A stretch of DNA of 64,000 bases. Source: Lachnospiraceae bacterium. Its GTDB lineage: Bacteria > Bacillota > Clostridia > Lachnospirales > Lachnospiraceae. Positions 33,431 through 40,959 of this stretch are shown piece after piece (the first letter of the stretch is position 1; every line of letters begins with the position of its first letter). Position numbers and translations under genes: made by a program. The stretch is from assembly GCA_017428105.1 (NCBI GenBank), contig JAFRRM010000015.1, positions 103,698 through 167,697 of the forward strand, in the 5' to 3' direction. The notes beneath the pieces were generated by a model. That model made no database searches and was not told where the DNA came from. It worked only from the letters and a program-made list of their open reading frames with translations.

Positions 33431-34919
33431 GGCGAACAACGAAGCAAAGACCCGCCGCGGCCTGAGTTTCCGCGCGAAGAGCACCCTGATCTTCGTGGGT
33501 CTGTTTGCGCTGCTCATTGCCGTCCTCTGGCTGATCAACTCCATCTATCTGCAGAAATACTATCTGCGGCAGCAGCTGGCCTGCCTGGAGGACACGCGCC
33601 GTCAGGTGGAGGAACTGGCGATGGATCCGGATGACGAGGATCTGGAGCTTAGGCTGACCCTGCAGTGCGAAAGCAGCGGCATCGCCGCCGTGCTCGCGCA
33701 GGAGAGCCGCCAGGGGTATTACCTGATCGTATTCACGGCCGGCGGCGAACGCGGCCCCTGGCAGATGTGGGGCCGGGAGAACGAACCGAACCGCCCGCAG
33801 ACCGTATTCAAAAAGACGGAACATTATATCATCACGCAGGCGGCAGACCCCGTCACCCGCTCGGACAAGATCGAATGCACCGGAACAGTGTCGGCGGACA
33901 GCGGGGAATATCTGTACCTGCTGTCGCTGCCCATGGCCCGCATCGAGGAAAGCGCGGAGATCTCGAACCGTTTTCTGCTGATGATCGGCGCGGGCGTCCT
34001 GGCGCTCGGCGCGGTCCTGGTCTTCCTGTTCACGCGGCGCATGACGGAACCCATCCTCGCTCTGGACCGCCTGTCGCAGAAGATGGCGGACCTGGATTTT
34101 TCGGAGCGCTTCGAAGGCCGCTCCGGCGACGAGATCCAGACCCTGGGCGAGAACATCAACCACCTGTCCGACCGCCTGGAGACCACCATCTCGGATCTGA
34201 CGCAGGCCAACCTGACCCTGGAAGAAGACGTGCGGGAAAAAGAAGAGGAGAACCGCCGCCGCACCGAACTGCTGGCCAACATCTCGCATGAACTCAAGAC
34301 CCCCATTGCCCTGATCCAGGGCTATGCGGAGGGGCTGCGCGACGGCATGTGCGAGGACGAGGAGACCCGCGTCCGCTATTCGGACATCATCCTGGACGAA
34401 GCAAACCGCATGAACCGCCTGGTGCGCCAGCTCCTGAGCCTGAACGAAATGGAATCCGGCGGCATGAAGGCGGACAAGACCGCCCTGGACCTGAGCGTCC
34501 TCATCCGCGAAATGACCGCCCCTTACCAGGGGAAGGCGGCGGAGACCGGCGCCCGCCTGGAAGTGGACGTCCCCGAGCACCTGCCCGTGGTCTCCGATGA
34601 GCTCCTCCTGGAGCAGATCCTGCAGAACTACCTCAGCAACGCCTTCCATTACGTGAAGGACGGCGGACTGGTCCGCGTGAGCGCCGCGCCGCAGGAGGGC
34701 GGCGCGCTGATCTCCGTATACAATGAAGGAGAGCCGATCCCGGAGGAGGCTCTCGAACAGGTCTGGAATAAATTTTACAAAGTGGATAAAGCTCGCACCC
34801 GTGCCTACGGCGGCAGCGGCATCGGCCTGTCCGTGGTGAAGGCCGCCGCGGAATTGCTGGGAGGCCGCTGCGGTGTGGAAAACCGGGACGGCGGCGTGGT
34901 CTTTACGGCTCGGATATAG
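33417..34919 (+). CDS. Membrane sensor histidine kinase
   Basis: 500 aa. Two helices (about residues 21-40, STLIFVGLFALLIAVLWLIN, and 185-205, FLLMIGAGVLALGAVLVFLF) enclose a sensor domain of about 140 residues; HAMP follows (TRRMTEPILALDRLSQKMAD), then HisKA with phospho-acceptor His291 in LANISHELKTPIALIQGYAE, and HATPase_c (YLSNAFHYVKDGG, VYNEGEPIPEEAL, GGSGIGLSVVKAAAELLGG). The signal is unknown. Its last 17 bp overlap the antisense DUF5721 gene. Confidence 0.95.
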   Translation: MTNPEANNEAKTRRGLSFRAKSTLIFVGLFALLIAVLWLINSIYLQKYYLRQQLACLEDTRRQVEELAMDPDDEDLELRLTLQCESSGIAAVLAQESRQGYYLIVFTAGGERGPWQMWGRENEPNRPQTVFKKTEHYIITQAADPVTRSDKIECTGTVSADSGEYLYLLSLPMARIEESAEISNRFLLMIGAGVLALGAVLVFLFTRRMTEPILALDRLSQKMADLDFSERFEGRSGDEIQTLGENINHLSDRLETTISDLTQANLTLEEDVREKEEENRRRTELLANISHELKTPIALIQGYAEGLRDGMCEDEETRVRYSDIILDEANRMNRLVRQLLSLNEMESGGMKADKTALDLSVLIREMTAPYQGKAAETGARLEVDVPEHLPVVSDELLLEQILQNYLSNAFHYVKDGGLVRVSAAPQEGGALISVYNEGEPIPEEALEQVWNKFYKVDKARTRAYGGSGIGLSVVKAAAELLGGRCGVENRDGGVVFTARI

Positions 34920-35376
34920 CGTCCCCGAGGCCCAGTTCCTCCAGCATCCTCCGGACCTGCCGGTCCCACAGCGCGACGGCCCCGGAATGCGGCCGGAACG
35001 TTTTTTCACTCACGCCGGTGGTCAGCATCAGCTTCTCCTCCCGGTAACGGATATTCAAAAAGAGCAGCGGAAGAGCATCCTCGTCCGCGGGCTCCCCGCC
35101 CTGCGCAAGCAGGGCTTTTGTTTTGCCGGAAGGATAGACCAGGGCAAGGGAGAAACTTTTAGGCGGGACCTTCCCTTTGATCAGCTGGAACGCCAGCGGC
35201 CTGACCTGCTCCCAGCGGATATAGGGATCCACATCCTCCGCCGTGGCAGAGCCGTCAAAATCCGTGGTGAAGGACGTGACGAAGCGCCCCTCCGCGAGAA
35301 GGAAGTCATCAAAAACGGGCTCCAGGAAGAGGAGGCGGGAGAAATCCCGGATGGTTTTAATATAGATGCCTAGCAT
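34903..35376 (-). CDS. DUF5721 family protein
   Basis: 157 aa soluble protein. The pattern IKTIRDFSRLLFLEPVFDDF with LLAEGRFVTSFTTDFDG and WEQVRPLAFQLIKGKVPPKS matches what I know as DUF5721, mostly found in Lachnospiraceae; function unknown. The gene converges on and overlaps the histidine kinase by 17 bp. Its own promoter lies 31 nt upstream. Confidence 0.75.
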   Translation of the reverse strand: MLGIYIKTIRDFSRLLFLEPVFDDFLLAEGRFVTSFTTDFDGSATAEDVDPYIRWEQVRPLAFQLIKGKVPPKSFSLALVYPSGKTKALLAQGGEPADEDALPLLFLNIRYREEKLMLTTGVSEKTFRPHSGAVALWDRQVRRMLEELGLGDAISEP

Positions 35377-35406
35377 GGGTACCTCGGAAGATAAATCGGT
35401 TTAATC

Positions 35407-35435
35407 ATTATAGCACGAAAGAACAATTGAAGCAA
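35407..35435 (-). promoter_or_regulatory. Promoter for the DUF5721 gene
   Basis: Minus strand: TTGCTT (35430-35435), 17-nt spacer, TATAAT (35407-35412). Confidence 0.65.
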
Positions 35436-35440
35436 TAAAA

Positions 35441-37349
35441 CTGGCCGGCGAGTATTCTTATGACGGTGTGCAGCTCACGCCGGAAATGTATATGTAGCTG
35501 GTCAACGAGAACCGCCAGAGCGAGGGCGAGACGCAGGTGCTGCAGCCGACGTTCGATATGAAAGCGGCGACCGAAGCCGTGGAATCCCTGAAATCCCAGG
35601 GCTACTTTGAATACTTCAAAGACGCCTCCGAGTGGAACGGAAAGCGAATGACGCTGGAAGACTGGGCTGATCAGGCGGTGAAGGACATCAAGGCCGGCAA
35701 GAAGCCGAACGACCTGGGGCTATGGCCGTGACCTGGCTGTGAATGAAAAAGGCCAGTATATCGCATCCAGGAAACAGGCACAGGCGGAAGGACTGCATGG
35801 GATCCACCAGGGAGTGAAGAATTCTGACAATCTGAATCCTACGGATAATCCGGATGTAAGGTTTAGTACGGTGCTTGGATACCATCCGGAGTATATGAAG
35901 CCTTTTGAAGAACAATTAAAAGATTTTGCAGACAAAGAGAAACGAAAACAGTTATTTGGAAGAGACGGTCTGCTTCTTGGAACGACGCCAAAAATATTAC
36001 AAGATCTTGGTTTGCCCAAGATGCCTGTAGCTATTGACCAAGAACATGTTTCTTATGCAATAGACGGATCATATTCGGGAAGCCAAAGATATATTGATAA
36101 TCATACCTATGATCCTAAAGAGTTCGCAAAACTACCGGATAGGCTTGCAGATCCAGTTGCCGTGATCGCTGATTTAGCCAAGAACGATCTTATTGTCTAC
36201 GTTGAACTAATAAACATTGCTGGCACGCGAACTATTGTTCCGTTTAGAATTGTGTCTGGGATGCGGTTCGGTGGCGTTACAAAAGATGTTCAGCGCGTGA
36301 AAAGTGTTTATGGAAACGAATTGGCGGATAATGACTTAACAACCGCCATCGTCAAGGACAGCGACGATAGAGTCCGTCTGTATTATCTGAATAAAAATAA
36401 AATCCCGTCAGGTGTAGAGCAGGCCGTGCGAGAGCACGGGGTCCTCTTACCTAATGGGATCATTCATAAGATAACAGATGACGGTTCTGTTGTCAAGCCG
36501 AAAATAACAGGAATGACGCAAACACAACAGTTCCGTTCATGGTTTGGTAAAAGCAAAATCGTCAACAAAGATGGTTCGCCCAAAATTGTCTATCATCAGA
36601 CGGCAAGAGACTTTTGGATGTTTAGTACGGACAGTCCAGTTGCTGGGAAAAACGACAGTGAAACTCCTAATGGCATATTCTTCAAAGAGAATGATCATGA
36701 CATAGGAATCGGTGGTGCCCGCCAAATGGCGTGCTACTTGAGAATGGAGAACCCTCTACACTTTACCAACAGAGAAGAGGCAAATAATTGGTATTGTCAG
36801 AACGTTGCTGGGTACAAAGCGTTACAGGACGAAATGGAGCAAAAAATCAAGCCGATTGATCAGGAAGTGAATCGGCTTGAGAATGAGATGTTTGGCGAGA
36901 ATGTCGACGACGCAAAGTACGAGGCGCTTAAGGCGGAATGGGATAAGAAACACGATGAGATGAAGGAAGTCGAGGACGGTTATCGTGGACGTCTCCGTGA
37001 CCTTCTGAATGATTATTTCCTGAACAATGACAGTGGGTATGATGGGATTATCCTTGATTATGATGCACACAGGTATGTTGACGGGAAACGTGAAAATGTA
37101 AAATCCTATATTGTATTTAACAACACGCAAGTTAAGAGCGCGACTGACAACGTTGGAATCTTTGACAAACGGAATCCAGACATACGTTATTCCACCATTC
37201 TTGATGGGGCGGACCTTGTCGCTGCCAACCGCCAGCTCCGCAAGGATCTCTCCGAGATGCGTGCGAAGCTGAAGACCCGGACCGCCCGGAAGGAATACGG
37301 GAAAGGCCGGAGCGGAACCATGGATATCAGACAGATAATGGCAGGATGA
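35441..37349 (+). pseudogene. Remnant of a phage-type large polyvalent protein
   Basis: Broken gene without a convincing start. The first frame (35441-35731: LAGEYSYDGVQLTPEMYM, then a TAG at 35495-35497, LVNENRQSEGETQ...) is followed by a frameshift near 35710-35735 into WGYGRDLAVNEKGQYIASRK. Downstream, 536 codons are open. Two linker motifs, NPDVRFSTVL (about 35845-35875) and NPDIRYSTIL (about 37170-37205), bracket an AT-rich core. The core holds a MuF-C/PBECR-like block (LLLGTTPKILQDLGLPKMPV, LPDRLADPVAVIADL) and an ART-PolyVal-like block (FRSWFGKSKIVNKDGSPKIV, YHQT, YDGIILDYDAH). Such proteins are carried by phages and conjugative elements; the domain names are from memory of these families. 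Confidence 0.7.
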
Positions 37350-37375
37350 TTCCCCGTAGATCATATATAGATATA

Positions 37376-37401
37376 AAAAACCGCGCTGCTGCGCGGTTTT
37401 T
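37376..37401 (-). terminator. Terminator after the tRNA genes
   Basis: Perfect 11-bp stem AAAAACCGCGC/GCGCGGTTTTT around TGCT. Symmetric, so it can also stop plus-strand transcription from the polyvalent-protein remnant. Confidence 0.85.
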
Positions 37402-37408
37402 ACAACTG

Positions 37409-37479
37409 AGCGGATAACGGGAATCGAACCCGCCTATCCAGCTTGGGAAGCTGGTGTTCTACCAATGAACTATATCCGC
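37409..37479 (-). tRNA. tRNA-Gly (anticodon CCC)
   Basis: 71 nt cloverleaf. Acceptor GCGGATA/TATCCGC, anticodon stem CCAGC/GCTGG with loop TTCCCAA giving anticodon CCC (plus strand 37445-37447), T-loop GGTTCGATTCC, discriminator T. It reads GGG codons. CCA is not encoded. Confidence 0.95.
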
Positions 37480-37487
37480 TTGTCCGA

Positions 37488-37570
37488 TGCGGAAGAAGGG
37501 ACTTGAACCCTCACGCTCGTCGAGCACATGATCCTTAGTCATGCCTGTCTGCCAGTTCCAGCACTTCCGC
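37488..37570 (-). tRNA. tRNA-Leu (anticodon AAG)
   Basis: 83 nt class II tRNA. Acceptor GCGGAAG/CTTCCGC, anticodon stem CATGA/TCATG with a seven-base loop CTAAGGA giving anticodon AAG (plus strand 37534-37536), long variable arm GTGCTCGACGAGCGT, T-loop GGTTCAAGTCC, discriminator A as needed for leucine. A34 in a bacterial leucine tRNA is unusual; GAG would be normal. It lies 8 nt upstream of tRNA-Gly. Confidence 0.93.
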
Positions 37571-37583
37571 CTGAACGTGAAAG

Positions 37584-37612
37584 AGTATATCACGAGTCCG
37601 CGCGCGTTTCAA
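37584..37612 (-). promoter_or_regulatory. Promoter for the tRNA-Leu/tRNA-Gly pair
   Basis: Minus strand: TTGAAA (37607-37612), 17-nt spacer, TATACT (37584-37589). It overlaps the 3' end of the EamA transporter gene. Confidence 0.7.
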
Positions 37613-38558
37613 GTGTTTTTTTCTTTCCGAACAGATTTCCTCCCCAGAGCGCCATCGCGGAGCCGGTCAGGAACAGGATGATGCCGATGATCATGTTCGG
37701 GCCGAGTTCTTCATGCAGGAAAAGAAAGGCGAAAAACGGCGCCAGGACCGGCTTCAGGAAGAAGACCACGGCGGCTTCCCGGGCGGAAGTGAGTTCGACC
37801 GCGATCATGTGGAAGACATTGCCGGCGCCGGTGACGATCACGCAGATGGCCAGCAGGACGGGAACGACGGCCCAGGTGAGGTGCGGGATCAGCGGGACGT
37901 TTGCCAGAGGCGTCAGACCGATGCGGGTCAGGAGGGCGGCGACAGCCGGGATGTTGCCCAGCAGGATGAGCAGGATCAGCTCCAGCGAACCGGCCAGGAC
38001 GGCGCCGCAGGTGATCACCAGACCGCCCATTTCCGCGCTGCGCTTTTTGCCCACGACGATATAGACCGCGTACAGAAATGCCGCGAGCAGGGCGAGGACG
38101 ACGCCCCAGGTGTCCAGATGCTGCTGCCAGGGCCGGATGATCACGACGACGGCTGCGACCTCAAAAACCAGGGCGATGAAATGATTCGGGCCCAGCGGCT
38201 CTTTCAGGAACAGGCCGGCAAGCAGGGTGGCGAACAGCGCATTGCAGGAGAAGAGCACCGCTACGGGGCCGGCCGGCGCCCGCAGGATGGCCATCTGATG
38301 CAGGACCATGCTGAGCACCACGAAAAGAAGACCCGCGACCAGGAAAAAACGGATATCGCCGGCCCGGAGCTTCCGGCCCTTTTTCTTCAGGGCGCGGACC
38401 GCAAACGGGATCAGAAACAGCCCGCCGCCCAGGAAACGGATAGCGGTGATCTGCAGCGGCGCAAACAGGCCGGCAACGGCTTTCATGCTCAGTTCCACCG
38501 TGCTGAAAATGACGGCGGATAATATGATCAGGAGATAACCGAGAGTTTTCTTGTTCAT
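37590..38558 (-). CDS. EamA/DMT family transporter
   Basis: 322 aa with ten predicted helices and the two EamA repeats (first about 8-140: LLIILSAVIFSTVELSMKAV...; second about 152-305: GVVLALLAAFLYAVYIVVGK...). Conserved AILRAPAGPVAVLFSCNALF and the terminal LHEELGPNMIIGIILFLTGS are typical. These export metabolites or amino acids; the substrate cannot be told. GAAGGA before the ATG. The tRNA-Leu gene starts 20 bp after its stop. Confidence 0.93.
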   Translation of the reverse strand: MNKKTLGYLLIILSAVIFSTVELSMKAVAGLFAPLQITAIRFLGGGLFLIPFAVRALKKKGRKLRAGDIRFFLVAGLLFVVLSMVLHQMAILRAPAGPVAVLFSCNALFATLLAGLFLKEPLGPNHFIALVFEVAAVVVIIRPWQQHLDTWGVVLALLAAFLYAVYIVVGKKRSAEMGGLVITCGAVLAGSLELILLILLGNIPAVAALLTRIGLTPLANVPLIPHLTWAVVPVLLAICVIVTGAGNVFHMIAVELTSAREAAVVFFLKPVLAPFFAFLFLHEELGPNMIIGIILFLTGSAMALWGGNLFGKKKTLETRADS

Positions 38559-38588
38559 GGGAGGTCCTTCAGCAGTGGTTTTGATGAG

Positions 38589-38617
38589 ATCATACCATAT
38601 CGGGAGGAATAAGCAAA
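38589..38617 (-). promoter_or_regulatory. Candidate promoter for the EamA transporter gene
   Basis: Minus strand: TTGCTT (38611-38616), 16-nt spacer, TATGAT (38589-38594). Confidence 0.45.
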
Positions 38618-38672
38618 GCGGAAAATGATCGGCGGAGCGTGATAAAACAGCCGCGCGGGAAGCCGTGCGCTC

Positions 38673-38701
38673 TTGCCGCAGACGCGAAATGATAGTATAA
38701 T
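38673..38701 (+). promoter_or_regulatory. Promoter for the SpoIIE-type phosphatase gene
   Basis: TTGCCG (38673-38678), 17-nt spacer, TATAAT (38696-38701), about 70 nt before the ATG at 38771. Confidence 0.6.
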
Positions 38702-38770
38702 GATCCCGGATCCTTGCGGCCGGGACATGACCGTCATCCCCATTCGAATCAGACAGCGGAGAAACATGCG

Positions 38771-40936
38771 ATGAAAATGATCGGAGGCATAAAAATCGGC
38801 GGACTGCAGCAGAAGATCTTCAATCTGATGCTGATCTTCATCGCCGTGCTGATCGGCGCGTATGCCGTCATAAATGTATATCAGCAGAAGAGCCTGAGAC
38901 GCACCGTGCAGGAGACGAACACGGACCAGCAGGCGTCCATCACGGAGGTCTCCGAGCAGACGATGCAGTCCGTCCTGAACTCGTCCATGACGCAGACGAC
39001 GGCCCTGCAGGCGTATATCGCCAACGACCTGTTCGCTGACGTACGCACCGGCGTCGAGACGCTCCGGGCCTTTGCGGAGGAACTTTTTGCCCACGCGGAC
39101 AGCTTTTCCGGCCGTCCGTACAGCCCTCCGGCGCCGGCCGCCGAAGGCACGCTGGCGGTGCAGTTCATCCATGAGGAGGGCGTGGATCCGGCGGACTCGG
39201 AGATGCTCGGCCTGGCGGCGAACATGAGCGGGATCATGCAGGCCATGTACACGGCTTCGGATAAGCTCAGCAGCATCTTTATCGGAACGGCCGACGGGAA
39301 CATGATCCTGGTCAATGACCGGCCGGAGACTTTCCTGGCGCCGGACGGCACGACCCGTACGCTGGACATCCGTCACCGCCCCTGGTACGTCCGGGCTGCG
39401 GAAGCCGGGGAACTGGTCTTTACCGGCGTTGAACTGGACGCCTATACGGATACGCCCATGCTGGAGTGCGCCGCCCCGGTGTACTGCGGCGGCGAACTGG
39501 CGGCGGTCGTAAGCGCCGACATCTGGCTAACCTCCATCAGCGAATACGTGGAAAGCAAGGCCTCCGACGGGAGCTTCCTCTGCGTGGTGAGCGAGAATGG
39601 GCAGATGCTGTTCTCTCCGGCAAAGGAGGGCGTTTTCCGCGTGGAGCTTTCTTCGGACGCGCCGGACCTGCGCCGGAGCGAAAACAAGGCGCTGGCGGAG
39701 TTTGTCACGAAAGCGCTGAAGGAAAACACCGGACTGCAGGCCGCGGAGATCGGGGGCAAAGAGTATTTCCTGTGCGGCGTCCCGCTGGAAACGCTGGGCT
39801 GGGCCGTCATTTCCGTGGTGGATAAGCAGCTGACAGATCGGCCCGCGGAAATGATGCTGTCCCGTTACGATGAGATCAACCGGAATGCCTCGGCCGGCTA
39901 TGAGCAGGAGATGAGCCGCATCTTCCGGCTCACGATCATCCTGACCGTGCTGATCGTGGTGCTGGCGGTCGCGGCCGCCCTGCTGCTGGCCTCCCGTGTG
40001 GTCAGACCGGTCGAGCACATGACGAAACGGATCAACGCCCTCGGCGGCACTGACCAGGTCTTCCGGATGGAGGACGTGTACCGTACCGGCGACGAGATCG
40101 AAGTCCTTGCGGAATCCTTCGCCACGCTGACCGAAAGGGCGGAGGCGTATATCGAGCAGATCACGGAGATCACGGCGGAAAAGGAACGCATCGGAACGGA
40201 ACTGGCGCTGGCGACCCGCATCCAGGCGGACATGCTCCCGAACATCTACCCCGCGTTTCCGGACCGGCCGGAATTCGACATTTACGCGTCCATGGACCCG
40301 GCGAAGGAAGTCGGCGGCGATTTCTACGACTTCTTTCTGGTGGACGACGATCACCTGTGCATGATCATTGCGGACGTGTCGGGCAAGGGCGTTCCGGCGG
40401 CGCTTTTCATGATGGCATCCAAGATCATTCTGCAGAACAACGCCATGATGGGCAAATCTCCCGCCCGGATCCTGAGCGACACGAATACCGCGATCTGCGC
40501 CAACAACCGGGAAGAGATGTTCGTCACGGCCTGGCTGGGCATCCTGGAGATCTCCACCGGAAAACTGACGGCCGCCAACGCCGGCCATGAATATCCCGCG
40601 GTCTGCCATCCGGACGGCCTGTTTGAACTGGTCCAGGACAAGCACAGCTTCGTCATCGGCGGTCTGGAGGGCGTGAAGTACAAAGAATACAGTCTGACAC
40701 TGGCTCCCGGCACCAAACTGTTTCTCTACACGGACGGCGTTCCGGAGGCCATGGACGCGGAGAATACGCTCTTCGGCACCGATCGGATGCTCGCCGCCCT
40801 GAACGCGAAGCCGGACGCTGCGCCGGAAGAGGTGGTGAACATCATCACCACGGCCGTGGAAGGGTTCGTCAATGACGCGGAGCAGTTCGATGATCTGACG
40901 CTGCTCTGCATGGAATATAAGGGAAAACGATCATAA
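38771..40936 (+). CDS. Membrane receptor phosphatase (dCache-HAMP-SpoIIE/PP2C)
   Basis: 721 aa. First helix about residues 17-38, then a large extracytoplasmic region with Cache-type features (SSIFIGTADGNMILVNDRPE, RHRPWYVRAAEAGELVFTGV, APVYCGGELAAVVSADIWLT), second helix about 386-410, HAMP (RVVRPVEHMTKRINALGG...), a linker ELALATRIQADMLPNIYPAF and the PP2C SpoIIE domain with metal aspartates in KEVGGDFYDFF, MIIADVSGKGVPAALFM, NAGHEYPAV and LYTDGVPEAMD. It probably dephosphorylates an anti-sigma-factor antagonist in response to an outside ligand; no partner gene is adjacent. Start at 38771 has GGAG upstream. Confidence 0.94.
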   Translation: MKMIGGIKIGGLQQKIFNLMLIFIAVLIGAYAVINVYQQKSLRRTVQETNTDQQASITEVSEQTMQSVLNSSMTQTTALQAYIANDLFADVRTGVETLRAFAEELFAHADSFSGRPYSPPAPAAEGTLAVQFIHEEGVDPADSEMLGLAANMSGIMQAMYTASDKLSSIFIGTADGNMILVNDRPETFLAPDGTTRTLDIRHRPWYVRAAEAGELVFTGVELDAYTDTPMLECAAPVYCGGELAAVVSADIWLTSISEYVESKASDGSFLCVVSENGQMLFSPAKEGVFRVELSSDAPDLRRSENKALAEFVTKALKENTGLQAAEIGGKEYFLCGVPLETLGWAVISVVDKQLTDRPAEMMLSRYDEINRNASAGYEQEMSRIFRLTIILTVLIVVLAVAAALLLASRVVRPVEHMTKRINALGGTDQVFRMEDVYRTGDEIEVLAESFATLTERAEAYIEQITEITAEKERIGTELALATRIQADMLPNIYPAFPDRPEFDIYASMDPAKEVGGDFYDFFLVDDDHLCMIIADVSGKGVPAALFMMASKIILQNNAMMGKSPARILSDTNTAICANNREEMFVTAWLGILEISTGKLTAANAGHEYPAVCHPDGLFELVQDKHSFVIGGLEGVKYKEYSLTLAPGTKLFLYTDGVPEAMDAENTLFGTDRMLAALNAKPDAAPEEVVNIITTAVEGFVNDAEQFDDLTLLCMEYKGKRS

Positions 40937-40959
40937 ACAAGGCAGCCGAAAAGGATAGA

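Noticed and set aside
35739..37349. The 536-codon frame as an intact gene starting at GTG 35739
   Set aside because: Sequence similarity of the flanking linker continues upstream in another frame with a stop and frameshift, and no ribosome-binding site precedes the GTG.
35376..37479. tRNA-Gly as attachment site of an integrated element covering the polyvalent-protein remnant
   Set aside because: I looked near 35376-35440 for a copy of the tRNA-Gly 3' end and found none; no integrase is present. The remnant may have arrived otherwise or lost its other end.
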